DNA of 64,000 nt, taken from contig NC_056416.1 of assembly GCF_905147365.1 (NCBI RefSeq), positions 6,034,001 to 6,098,000 on the forward strand, read 5' to 3'. The position numbers and the translations under genes were made by a program. Of the stretch, positions 21,660-33,525 are shown piece by piece. Origin of the DNA: Aricia agestis. Taxonomy: Eukaryota; Arthropoda; Insecta; Lepidoptera; Lycaenidae. The notes under the pieces are model-generated. The model worked only from the letters and a program-made list of their open reading frames with translations, was not told the DNA's origin and made no database searches. The stretch's first letter is position 1. Every line of letters starts with the position of its first letter.

Positions 21660-24600
21660 ATGTTTATCAAATGCTTACTTCTTTTCGCTTGTGTCTACAT
21701 CATAGGTAAGTTTATTACTGTTTAATATTATATTTGATACTGGAGTGACCAAATCAACGATGAACACTTTGATCTCTATTATTTTGGAAAAGTATCTTTA
21801 TATAATGCGCATGAATTGTGTGTTTTTCACCTTTTGTTAAGTCCTAAAGCGATTACAAACTTATTAGGTATTGCTATATAAAAAAATGAATATAATATGT
21901 TGTAAAATGTATTAATTTAAAACTTACCTATCCGGTACTAAACTTTTTTTATCTCGAGGTCCAAAACAGTATTAATAATAACAAGATTTTATTTGAGGTC
22001 ATGCCGAAAATATGCTTTGGCATTTACTGGTAGATAATAATTTCCTTATTACCAGTAAATGCCAAAGCCTATTTACAAAAAAAAAATCGTGTAAATATTA
22101 ATATTTTTTTATATTAAGTACCTATATAAAAAGTTAAACCTGATTTTTTAAAGTTAAACTTGTGATAAATAATTTAGGAACAAAACTTTAAAAAAAAATA
22201 ATAGAATTTATGAATGTTTAAATTACATTTTGTATGCTAATCAGGTTCGTTTCATTTTATCTATATTATCGATGGACGAAACATTAATTCATAAATTATT
22301 ATCTATATTGGCATTAGAAGTCACTGACATAGTATGTACTACGGTCTACGTAGTACCTACTTACTACCTCAGTGTTAGAAGTATTATTTTTCAATCAGTC
22401 CGAAAAAAATATTTCAAATTTACGACCTGTGCATGTTTAGTTTTTAGCTACTTACTCAAAAATGTTTTTCCTATGAGTTATATAATATACTAGATGTCCC
22501 GCGCGGCTTCGCCCGCGTAAATTAGGAATTTTACGGAAACCGTACATTTTCCCTAAAAAAATTGCTTATGTCCCTACTCCCTTCACTTGGTCTACTCTAT
22601 ATCTGTGCCAAATATTGCCATAAAAATTGCTCCAGTAGTTCGTAATTTCTAATATTTCCCCCATTTTTCCCACATTTTCCTAAGTTTCTTCGGTCGTATT
22701 AGTTTTAGCGTGATAATATATAGCCTATAGTCTTACTCGATAAATGAGATATCTAACACTGAAATAAGTTTCTAAATCGGACCTGTAGTTCCTGAGATTA
22801 GCGCGTTCAAGCAAACATACTCTCAAGCAATATTAAGTATAGATTTTTTTCAATTATCGCTTGTAAACACGAGTCTCGATCTAAAAGACTATGAAAAGTA
22901 CCAATAACAGGGTCATTATATAGTCATCATAGGCTCATAAGTCATAACCATGGGACGATGTATGGTATAAAATGGTAGTGATGATGATGATGATGATCAA
23001 TGTAAAATGCATAGTAGCATATGCTTTCCGTTCTAAAAAAAACAACGCCGAAACTCCCAAACTTGTATCTATAAAGAATCAGGAGTTCTCTCAGCACCTT
23101 CCGAACCACGGTATACCAGGTACCTCGGTGCAAAATCTTACTTGTTGGTAGCATATGCTTAGAATACTTCTCACGAAACCGAAATCACCATATGTTTCCA
23201 TATAAATTTTGAGGAGTTCCCTCGATTACTTATGCATCCTTCATCAGATCACCACTTTTGTGAATATAATACCAAATTGGGATGATACCCTATATACCAA
23301 AAAGAAAAATTTTGAAAATCAGTTAACAAACGGCGGAGTAATCGTTGAACATAAGAAAACGAACATAACACCTCCCCCATTTTGAAAGTCGGTTAAAATT
23401 GTAGCATATGTGTTATTCTGATGTATAAGCTATATTATTGTAAAGTTTCATTAAAATCCGTTCAGTAGTTTTTGCGTGAAAGAGTAACAAACATCCATAC
23501 ATCCACACATCCATACATCCAAACAAACTTTCGCCTTTATGATATTAGTAGAAAGTTATATAGGCATTAACTCGTACAAATATTATTATTACAGTAAAAT
23601 ACGTAATTTTGTTTTAAATAGGAATATCGAGTGATATAAAATTTAATACCCATTTAATTCCAGATTGCAGACCTGAAAAATTTTTTAGAAAAGGTTATAA
23701 ATATCTAGAAGAAACAAATAGTTTTTATAAAATACAAACAGTACGAAAAAATTGGAATGAAGCGAAGGCTTCGTGTGAGCTAGAGGGGGCTACTCTCTAC
23801 TACCCTCGCGATGAAGACGAAGACAAGGCTGTGATGGCCTATTGGAACGCTACACAGACCTTTCAATGGATTTACATTGGCATTTCAACACCTCACGCTT
23901 TGGAAATATTCGAAACAATTGATGGTATGTGTTTTATTGATAAAACTTTGCCCGTGGCTTCGCTCGCGTTATGAAGGATTATTATATACAAACTTTCATC
24001 CCCTATTTTAACCCCTTGGAGTTGGAATTTATAAAAATCCTGTCTTAGCGGATGCCTACGTCATAACATCTACCTGCAAGCCAAATTTCAGCCCGATCCA
24101 TCCAGTGGTTTGGGCTGTGCGTTGATAGATCACTATGTCAATCAGTCAGTCAGTCACCTTTGAGTTTTATATAGGTATATAGATTCTAAAATTTAATAAT
24201 TAACAGGACATCTCACACCGACACAAAGTGTGAGATGTCCTGTTAATTTATAAAAATTAATCGGCCAAGTGAGAGTCGGAATCGCGCACAAAGGGTTCCG
24301 TACCGTTATGGAGCAAAAATTGGCCAAAAATTGTGTTTTTTTTCTATGGGAGCCCCTATTAAATTTTTATTTTATTTAAATATTATTATTAATGATGAGA
24401 TTACACATATGTATATTTAAGGCCTTTGTGAAAATTTAATGTGCCTAACTGTTGCCATTATTGATATCGAGCGAAAAGGACCAAAAAAACTGACGTTTGT
24501 ACGGTACCCCTTAAATATTATTTTGCTTTTAGTATTTGTTGTAATTATAGCGGCAACATAATTACAATTTTTGTTTCAAAAGTTGAAGAAAAAAAAATTA

Positions 24601-26146
24601 ACTCAGGATTTATGGCATATTTTAGTCAGACAAATTAGCTTTAATTTTTTTTGAAATCGATAAAATATGCCATAGATCATGACATTAAAGGATCGGACAT
24701 CGGTTTCGGGACACATTGTTTATTATGTATATGTATACACAATCTGTGAAAATTTCAGAAGTCTAGCTATTGCGGTTCTTGAGATACAGCCTGGCGACAT
24801 ACAGACAGACGGACAGACAATGAAGTTAGTACTAGGGTCCCGTTTTTACCCTTTGGGCACGGAACCCTAAAAAATGATTATAGAATTTCATTAAAATTAA
24901 CAGGACACCTCATATCGATGCATCGATGACATTTTGTTGATGTTTAATGTTTGTAATAAAGGTCTGCACAAAAACTCAATTCTAAAAAATGTTTATCATA
25001 AAGGTTTGGGAATAGAAGATGTGTACGACAACTGGGCGCCCGGGGAGCCCAATCGTGCTGTAGGAAATGAAGAGTGCGTAACGTTGAAAAATGTGGAGGC
25101 AAAAGGACGCCTTATTTATGACAGTTGCACGAAGAACTTGCCCTACATATGCAAGAAAACTGAGGCATCGTTGCGATGGAACGACCAGTGCGACATCCCA
25201 GATCCAGGTAAAATAAATAGCTGATATTATTGGAAAGGTTCATCGGTATTATTAAAAAAAATAGGAACTTCTCAAGATTGTCTATTTGTGCTCAAAATAG
25301 AAATAATATAGTTACAATGAAATATTTTTTTAGAGTATATTTACAACGAAAGAACTGGCAGGTGTTACAAGTTACATCTAACACCTAAGAACTGGACGAA
25401 TGCTTATATCACCTGCGGCAAGGAGCAGTCGAGACTTGCAGTTATAAATTCCGACGTTGAAGCTAATGTACTTGTAAACATAATTAATAACTCATTCAAG
25501 GATCTAGTAGATGGAGACTACTTGAGAGGAACAGCTTATCTGGGATTTAAATACGACGACGGATGGAAAACTTATGTTGGTAAGTATAGGAATTCTAATC
25601 GTGATAGTGTTATCACTGAATCTACTGTCTATCTCTATTTTCCCCAAAAACCTTATTATCAACGAATATTAAGGAAATATTCGTTTTAAGTGCAACGGGG
25701 CAACATGTATCGTTGTCAATGAGTAATACCCTACTCCGAGAGGTGGAAAATTCGTAGTCAATCAGGCATTACTTCTTATTTATTAAAAGCCGAATTAGCT
25801 ATTGGTTGGTGATAATTGGTTCTTGTTTGATGTGGGGTCAGCTACTCTAAAGTCAATGTAAACTAGGACCCGAAATAACGACTTTTTATCTATATGTCTG
25901 TAAGAGTTAGTGATATTGAAGTCAAACGTTTCTTCATTCGTGTTTACAGGTACAGATTTGAGAAGCAGCGGCTATGTGAAATGGGGCAAAGATTTACCTG
26001 AAGGAAGAGGTGATAGGACCTGCGGCGGGATGTTCTTTGACGGGCTCCTGAACGCCGTCAGCTGTGATGCCAAAGCCTTCTTCATCTGTGAACACGAAAT
26101 ACGTTTGCTGCAGACTGCCTTGGACTACAAATTCGGGGATAACTGA
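21660..26146 (+). CDS. C-type lectin 4, secreted, two CRDs
   Basis: Exons 21660-21705, 23664-23924, 25004-25207, 25334-25579 and 25950-26146; 954 nt, 317 residues. An in-frame ATG two codons upstream (21654) could also be the start; 21660 aligns better with lectin 3. The signal peptide is MFIKCLLLFACVYII, then DCRPEKFFRK as in lectin 3. CRD1 has EPN at 117-119 with LIYDSC replacing WND. CRD2 has LPE at 268-270 and LNA. It is the closest paralog of lectin 3 along its length, sharing intron-1 sequence and leader, so the pair is a recent tandem duplication. Unlike lectin 3 it keeps the LLQTALDYKFG tail. Intron 1 holds a 1.06-kb Helitron and intron 2 another Helitron and a repeat. Confidence 0.92.
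21977..22003. promoter_or_regulatory. conserved intron-1 block (lectin 4 copy)
   Basis: aataacaagattttatttga followed by ggtcatg. Directly downstream is a hairpin with 19-bp perfect arms (22014-22032 and 22050-22068). Confidence 0.4.
22490..23552 (-). mobile_element. non-autonomous Helitron, 1.06 kb (lectin 4 intron 1)
   Basis: Minus-strand start TCTACTAATATCATAAAGGC at 23552; end gcgggacatCTAG at 22490. Closely similar over its length to 10454-11493. The frames seen within it are not genes. Confidence 0.88.
23945..24183 (-). mobile_element. Helitron-like element (lectin 4 intron 2)
   Basis: The minus-strand start TCTATATACCTATATAAAAC at 24183 runs to gcgagcgaagccacgggcaa at about 23945. 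Related to 41826-42060. The terminal CTAG has decayed. Confidence 0.65.
24198..24248. repeat. perfect hairpin, 21-bp arms
   Basis: aattaacaggacatctcacac (24198-24218) and its exact inverse (24228-24248). The same intron-2 sequence appears once, not inverted, in lectin 3 at about 19305, so here it was duplicated in inverted form. Confidence 0.9.
24268..24869 (-). repeat. interspersed repeat ('agggttccgta' family), inverted copy
   Basis: Begins tcggccaagtgagagtcgga and ends cgtttttaccctttgggcac then ggaaccct, the inverse of the copy at 60389-60810. Includes a (CAGA)n run. Lies in lectin 4 intron 2. The frame at 24679-24870 is repeat sequence. Confidence 0.75.
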
Positions 26147-27470
26147 TAACCTGGGTAATCCTATACATGACGTTGGGGCTACATTACTGAGAAGCTTGCA
26201 TAAAAGAAGTGCACTCAAATTAAAGGGATTAAGATTGTTAGCTTCCATTAGGCTGTTTAAGTTATAGCAACTAGTAAGATTGTTAAGTGGTCTTAGGGCT
26301 AGATTTATATTTAAATATAATGTTACTGTGTAATATTATATTATATAAACCTCATAATATAATAAATAAATAGGCAGTCAAAATATTAGAATTTAGAAAA
26401 GTTGGGTGTTCCGCAGGGATCTATTGTTACTCACGTAGGTTTTTATAATAATATGTGCGACGATCGATGCGATGATGATGCGATATCAGTAATTTTAAAT
26501 AAAAATAATATTATTACTAAAATTTCTTAAGTGCAATAACTCCTAATCAGTACACATTATACTCTTTTTAGAAAAATTTATATATTAGATTATTTATGCG
26601 AAGAAGATTAATTAAAAGACCAGTAAAATACCAATTTATAATAAAATGTATATAAAACATAGAGATAGCTGCAAAAATATAATTTGCGTTTTGGTTCGTC
26701 TTATTTGATAACCTTTACATACACATACAAATTAAGACACTTATGATATAGCTTAAGTGATATTGCACACACCACTCATACATACAGTTATTGTGATTAC
26801 AATAATTATGATAGGTATGAAGATAGATTAATATTGTTTACCCGACCTGAGGATGATTATATTACTTGGGCCTGATTAGCAGTTACACGATTTTCCAATT
26901 TCAATCAATCAATCAATTATGTCATCAAAGTATAAAACTTCTGCGTCTTTCATACTTCCTTGCTGTAATTTGTATAAAAGCTTCATACAATAAAATTACA
27001 GAGCTATGGAAAACCAATCAAACTATTTATACACTATGCTAAGTAAATGACCTAAAAGAAGAGGTAGACATTATTGAAATAACATACAAAGGCATAGATA
27101 TGGTAAAATTTTCAAAAGCTGTCAGCTTTGATAAAATATTTTTTTTGTTTCATTAAAAGATAATTATCGAATATAGTCGCAGACAGTCAGTATTAAAAAA
27201 AATTTTGCAGATTTAAAAAACAAGTTTATAACAATCCATAATTGTGGGGAACATAAATATACAAAATAACATTTAGTATTTTCCTCATCAATACAAGTTA
27301 CGTTTGATTTTTATACATTTTTTGTATAAGTTCGACGTCTGCATCAAGTCTACAATAAAATAATATGTTATCATAACGATAATTTTTTTTTGCTAATGAC
27401 AGCAATACGTAGGTAACTTTACACGGTTTTTATCAATTATCATGATAACTAGTGAAAAGTGTGAGAATGT
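26147..27470. other. intergenic, AT-rich, nothing recognised
   Basis: Apart from likely lectin 4 3' UTR and polyadenylation signals (aataaataaata at about 26361), I see no coding exon, RNA gene or clear repeat. Confidence 0.5.
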
Positions 27471-27482
27471 TGTCTTAAACAC

Positions 27483-27575
27483 TATATAAGTCGTTGTTTA
27501 TAATATCAAGCCATCAACATCAACATGAAAATAAAGCCTAATTTACACTTATTACAAACTTTCATACCACTCTAA
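27483..27575 (+). promoter_or_regulatory. orphan TATA promoter with a truncated 16-codon ORF
   Basis: TATATAAG at 27483-27490 stands about 40 bp before an ATG at 27525 that is preceded by the insect-leader-like ccatcaacatcaac. The frame (MKIKPNLHLLQTFIPL) stops at 27575. It could be the stump of a lost small secreted-peptide gene, or chance in AT-rich DNA. Confidence 0.3.
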
Positions 27576-28023
27576 AGTTTCATGGTGCCTCTACACCGGC
27601 GTAGTTATTTGGCGAGCAATACTGTTCAACAACGTAAGTTACGGCAGGTACTTTATGAATTATGCGTGTAGAATTGTAGATGCACCATCATTTAATACTT
27701 TATAGCCTTTTTCGTTTGGGTTTGTTTTAAACTAACCAACACTAGTAAGCAATAGCAGAGGGCGCTTCTAGCACAAACAGTAAATAATCCGACCAAAATC
27801 TAGCACGTCGCAGACATAATATTAAAAATATTGACAGAAAAGTTGTCAAACGTCGAAGAAAACTTTTTGTTTAATGTCTGTGCCGTCTAGCGTGAAAACA
27901 TTGCAGTAATATATCCTATTCTATTATAGATAAGTCGTTGGTAAATTTTCACATTCACAAAAAAGATTCAGTAAATACAAAACACGAATAGACTATGGCC
28001 CGTCTGAAAAAGATGGACTCTAC

Positions 28024-28179
28024 GGCCCGTATAAATAGTCAGTACTAAAGATGCATTTCGGTCTCAAGACACGGTTCAGGCTCTGTGATTGGTTGGCTGT
28101 CAAAATCTGGACCAATCACAGAGCCGAATCGCGTCTTGAGACCGGGTCGCATCTTAAGTACTGACTATTTATACGGGCT
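28024..28179. mobile_element. MITE with about 70-bp inverted repeats
   Basis: Left ggcccgtataaatagtcagt and right actgactatttatacgggct are inverted, and the match continues through gtctcaagac and ggctctgtgattggt with few mismatches. It ends 28 bp from the reductase stop codon (28207), so it may lie in that gene's 3' UTR. Confidence 0.85.
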
Positions 28180-28206
28180 GTAGGCCCGCACGAGTGAATG
28201 GTATTT

Positions 28207-31200
28207 CTATAGATCTCTAAACACCGCACCGCCGACTAAAGGTACGTATCTAACGATTGGATCCCCCAATGCTAGAACCTCACGCACAGGCTTGAAGAAT
28301 ATCACCAGTAGATAAACAATGAAAATGTAGAAGAATATAGACACCAGAATATCCAGCACGTACAGTCTGAAAGAGAAGAAATAAATTTTATAAAACATCT
28401 GTACTAGGAACGAGCCTACAAGCTGCTGATATTGGCACGGACACTAACAATAGTAATTTTAGTTTTTAATGATTGTGATGACGATGCTAACGACTAGTCA
28501 TTTGTAATTTTGTACTATGGAATAAGTACAGATGGCGGACTTACGTAATTAAGTCGCATTATATCAAAACAAGCGCACGTAATGTAAGTGCAATCCATAA
28601 AGTTAATATACCTAGCGGAATAGAGCAACAATCTCGAGCTGTCAAACGAAACCGAAATTGGTTATCATCTGTGTGAAAAATATGTGTACGTATACACTTA
28701 CACAGGCATGATTGAACATGAATTCTATGAGATTAAATTGTCAACGTGCTTCAAGTGCCGACTGGACGTCAAAAAAAGAGTGGTGCTGTCATGTATCACA
28801 CGTCTCTTTTTACCACGCAGTGTTACTGATAGTGACATCGCTCTTGCTCAGGCCTTTGTTTCTCTATTCCGCTAGGTATATTAACTTTATGGTGCAATCA
28901 TATCTTAGTATCTACTTGATGACTCCGTTGCGTCAAAATTCGTTTATCGTGCGAGAACCGTCCATTTTTCCGGGACTCAAAGTATGTCCATACCAAATTT
29001 CAACAAAGTCGTTTAAGTGGTATGGGTTGGAAGAGGTAACACTTTCATCACATAGACACACTTTCGCATTTGAAGACGTGAGATACGTCTATAGACGATC
29101 TACGAGAATACGATAACTTACATTTTGTTTTAAAGTTGAAGAAAACGATAACTAACATTTTTGGACGTTTTCTCATTTTTTCCCTTATAATTTGGACAAA
29201 CCTTGTCACTTATCTACTTCATCACCTGGCTAATATATGATACGATATGAAATAAAAAAGCTGTGCACATAAAATGCAGAGCTTTTTTATTTCATATCAT
29301 TTTTTCCCTAAAGCCTCCATTTAGTTATTGTGTTCTTCCACTCACATCCTCATTTATAATATAAGTAAGTATGGATGAATAGAACTTACATATTATTCTG
29401 CAATCTCGCTTTGGGTAGATTCTCCATTTTCTCCTTCAGGCAATACAGTTTACCGCCGATCATGCAAGTCTCTATGTACGGAACTAGGTCGATTTCGTTT
29501 AGATCTAAGGGGAATAGTTCCTGGTCTTTCGAATTTAGATGTTTGGATAGGGCTTTGAAGTTGTGAGTGTCAAACCACCACTCCCTTGTCGTGAAATACT
29601 GCAGCACTTGCAGACCTACCGTTATTCTGTTCTGTATTCGCACCATACTGAAATAAGAACAGACATCAAGTAAACTTTAAAGCACTCCCAAATCAAGCAA
29701 GCGGGTTGTTTTGAATTTAGCTTAGCCTCTCTGTTATATTTGTTTTCACTTAAAGGCTTAGCAGTTTTTGATTAATATTTTTATATAGATTAGATATTTA
29801 AGTATCTTTAGCTTTATTAGCTTTAGGTTTTAGACATATCTGTATCTTGGTATCCATGATACGCATGTAATATCTACACGGGCACATAAATGGTACAGTT
29901 TTTGACATAAGTTAAAAGTACTTTCCGAACAAGATATAAACTTACAATCTCTTTTGTCCAAAGATGAGTAGCAGGAAATCTATCAGGTACGCCGGTAAAA
30001 TGTGGTAGAAGAACACACAGATCTCGTGAATGAGTTTGTTGTGGCGTATGTTCCCGTCGGGGTACCACAGAGGCCCCTCGAATGGATACTTGCGGACCGT
30101 TGCCTTCCCCACGTCCAGAACCTCTTTCCATGTTATGCTCCTATCATCTCCGGTTGTTAGATTGAACACGGGGATTTCTGAGGGCCTGAAAATAATATAT
30201 ATTTACGTTGATGGTATTTTATTTATGTAATTGCAATTATTCCCTTAAATTTTAAATACTAGGTGACTTATTTCCCAAACTTTTGCATTTATGATATAAC
30301 AAGCCGACAGCCAAATAGGTTCTATGTGTATTGCTTGCTAAGCTTTAACATCGTTAATACCAACAAAACATGAGAGTACATACTTGTCAATCTTCTTGTC
30401 AGTGTAAAAGGGGATGACTATGATGGCGTTTATGGCTCTGTCGACAGGGATGACCTCCGCATGGTAGTAGCCGTAGCAGTGCATGGTTCTGATAACCCCC
30501 TTACCCGCGCCCACCATCAGGCCAACGGGACCGTTCAGGTTGTCCACCCAACCCTCAATAGGTTCCTTGTAAGATGGCGTCACTAAAAATTCAAGATTAC
30601 TTGGCAATTCATTTACATGATGTAACTAAATCAAGTGAACTTACAGATGTATGTGTTTAATATATGAGTTATGAAGTGACAGTCAGTGGCAGCGTTGAAA
30701 GAGTTTCTTTTAACTCTATGTTTCTTTCGATGTTGAAATCTATGTTTCTATGAGAATGTCTCAATGCCACACATTTGCCCATACAAAAATTAAAAGAAAA
30801 GCAACTCTTTCAATACTGCTAGTTAGAATAGAGTACACATAATATACACTCTAAAGTATTACCACATTTGGTACACGGCTACACCTTATTAGCAATGTAA
30901 ATTGGAAAACATCGCAACATGTTTAAAGCTTAATACGTTAATTAGTATATCCTGAGCTGGAGATCCTGATAGAGAGCATTTTTAAAAAGAGTACATTCAC
31001 ATAACTTTGATTGGTTGTTAATGTACTTACCAATACTGGGTCGCACCACAACGCAGGGCATTTCCGGGTAGCACTCCCTTACAAGCCCTTCAGCGAGACG
31101 CTTGGAGTACGTGTATGAGTTGGGATGTTTGCCCATTATAGTCGGAGCCAGAACGTTCAATTGGTCTTCTTTAAGCCAACTGGCAGCTTGAAGAATGTCA

Positions 31201-33456
31201 TGAGGATTGGCCGGAGGGTCATGTACCTGTAAGTTTTAGAGAATATTTGAGCATTTGATAAAATAAACGAAAAACGATCTAAATATTATCCTAAGCATTG
31301 GATACATGAGCACGAAGTTTCTTATTGATTAAATTTAAAGAAATTAAACATACCTTTTCTGCCAGTCTGTCATAATCAGGGTAACAAAATGCCGTCGAAA
31401 GATGCACGAACGCGGCAAGATTTTTTATGTTCTTAGCCAAATTGAGTATTCGCAACGTTCCTTTTGTATTCATTTCGATTCCCTCTTTCAAAGGTGCTTC
31501 CAATCGAAGACTCGCAGCGAAATGGAACACGACTGATACCTGGAAATGAAATGCACAATATTGTAAATAATAAATTCTTCAAACGTGTTAAACACATACA
31601 TTCTTGACGGTAAAGTAAAAGCTATGAGAAATTGATTAACAGGCTGACATGGGCGCCGGCAGGGGGGTGCCAGGTGGTGCACTTGCACCCCTTGGGAATC
31701 TCGTTATCAACAGAAATTATTGAAATAAAAAGCTATCTATTGAAAATCATTTTACCATGCCGTACAATGATAGTTCGTAATGTTTCGGCCCTAAATGTAT
31801 TCTGTTGACGTAAATAGACAGTCACTGTTGTTTGTAAAAAGTAAAAACAAAAGAAAGAACAAAAGAAAGAAAACTAAAATCTACACCCCTTGGAAATTAT
31901 TTCTGCCGGCGCCCCCCATGCTGACAGACGATTGCCATGTTAATGTTGGTCGGGATTTAGGATCAACCCCCTAGGTTCGACATAGCTCAACTGAATTATA
32001 AAAGTCTATCATCTGCATATCAAGTGCGATTATGCAACATACTTGTACTTGATAGGCAGATTTAAATTCTTTCCTCGTTTTAAGTAGCCTTTTATTACCC
32101 TTCTCCCTCCTGTAATCCTGCCAATTATATTGAAGAATAAATAAGACTATGTTGTTCAGTCAGACTTAGGAGGCTTGTTGATACTTAGTCTAGGCGAGCT
32201 AGAATAGGCATGATGACTATTTTTTTTTCTTATCGGTAATTGTCTTTAAAAATAGAAACATCGTTGAAAGAATGACTCTGATAGCTTAAAAATTCACCAA
32301 TATATGACAATTCAAATATCTCATAAAAAAGACCTGCCCGAAACGCTCCATACAAAGTGCTACGAAAGACTGACGTCAGTCTTTCGTAGTGTGTACGCAT
32401 CGGGAGACAACTTTGTTCGACAGGTATATTAAATATTGCGTTTATGAAAGTGGTTTCATAACAAAAGTTGCTTTTAATTGCATAAGTTATCGAATTGTAT
32501 ACAAATATTATGAAATTTAATTGAAAAAAAATTCGACTTGAATATCCAACTTTAAAGGCGCATAACAAAAAAAATACAAATGCTATCAAGCTGAAATTTT
32601 GGGAACACTTATTTTTTACCGTGATTTCTTTATTTATTAACAAAATTCGCTAATCTTTGACCTTGTCATCATCCCTATTACCTCATCGTAGATTGTCTCA
32701 AGCAGCGCGTTGTCAATATCGAGGTTGTCGTAGGCGAGGTCGCCCGGTATGGGCACCAGCTTCTTCATCACATGCGGCTTCTCTTCTCTTATTCTAGAGA
32801 ACATCTGAAAACGTATCATAAAGTTATTAATTAGATAAAAATCACTGTCGAGCAGTTATAGTTTTGAACTTAAGTTTCTAGCTTACTTAAACATAGTTTT
32901 TTGCATGCTTCTAAACTTATCATTGGATCCTTTAGAGGTTGGGGATTTTAAAGTAAATCCCTGGGCAGTAATTCCACAACATCGGTCATTAAATCGTGTC
33001 CATTTCATTGTTAAATTTGTATATATTCCTATAAACCTAGCCATACATGCTTAACTTAATATGGATTATGGAATTAAATATGGTTGAATTTATTTATTGT
33101 ATGTAATGGCAAGACAATATTTACAGTCAGCAAGTAGGGCCTCTTATGGCACTGGTCGACAGCAGTCACTGGATTTTTTCATTAATTTTTTTTTACACTT
33201 GACGCGTGCCGTCGACAAGTGCCGTTCGTCTGTAAGCGCTCTAAGTTAAATTTTTTGGGTAAATTACCGGTAACTTCCACATGTCCTCAATGCGCGCCTC
33301 CGGGGACTTCCCGCGCTTGCTTCTCACCAGCGCGTACACGCAGCCGATGTCGGGGACGCTGTACAGCAGCTTCTCTATCAGCACCTTACCCATCAGCCCC
33401 GAGGACCCCGTCACCAGCACATTCCGCCCCCGGTACCACTCGTTCACTTCCGACAT
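28207..33456 (-). CDS. fatty acyl-CoA reductase
   Basis: Eight coding exons on the minus strand: 33268-33456, 32682-32804, 31354-31539, 31031-31226, 30384-30582, 29946-30185, 29390-29647 and 28207-28366; 1551 nt, 516 residues, normal for the family. The enzyme reduces fatty acyl-CoA to fatty alcohol with NADPH for waxes or sex pheromones. The Rossmann start TGSSGLMG is at 16-23, VFHFAAS begins at about 108, and the catalytic YTYSK is at 204-208 (YxxxK). GWVDNLNGP then GAGKGVIR closes the reductase domain, and the FAR_C domain follows. Hydrophobic segments FFYHILPAYLIDFLLLIF and LYVLDILVSIFFYIFIVYLL suggest membrane anchoring. An acceptor (ctttccag) 13 bp before the ATG implies an upstream noncoding exon. 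Its place between lectins on the other strand suggests no functional link. Wax or pheromone role cannot be decided here. Confidence 0.93.
28596..28891. mobile_element. hAT-like MITE, 296 bp, 8-bp target duplication GTGCAATC
   Basis: Ends CATAAAGTTAATATACCTAG and ctaggtatattaactttatg; both flanks (28588-28595 and 28892-28899) read GTGCAATC. Same family as 20179-20478. It lies in the last intron of the reductase. The frames inside are not genes. Confidence 0.95.
28905..29085. mobile_element. Helitron-like fragment (reductase intron 7)
   Basis: ttgatgactccgttgcgtca and ccgtccatttttccgggact, then cacactttcgcattt, match the fuller copy at 54524-54729. The frame at 28712-29116 runs across this and the preceding MITE and is not a gene. 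Confidence 0.6.
30680..30835. mobile_element. palindromic MITE (reductase intron 4)
   Basis: gcagcgttgaaagagtttct and the downstream aaaagcaactctttcaatac/tgct are imperfect inverted copies. The ends resemble those of the 'tacagggtgtaac' family. Confidence 0.55.
31649..31919. mobile_element. TIR element in reductase intron 2
   Basis: Starts ATGGGCGCCGGCAGGGGGG and ends CTGCCGGCGCCCCCCAT. GCTGAC flanks both sides (31643-31648 and 31920-31925), a possible 6-bp target duplication. Confidence 0.75.
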
Positions 33457-33525
33457 GATTCACTGTGCTCTGGAAAGTAAGTATTCGTGGTCTGTAAGTA
33501 TGTGGTCAGTAAGTATTCGTTACAT

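Noticed and set aside
28684..29116. A 134-codon coding region in the reductase intron
   Set aside because: It spans a MITE with exact target duplications and a Helitron fragment.
32230..32643. A 137-codon minus-strand ORF between reductase exons
   Set aside because: It lies in intron 2, contains a palindromic MITE core (32362-32391, ctacgaaagactgacgtcag..), and has no resemblance to reductases.
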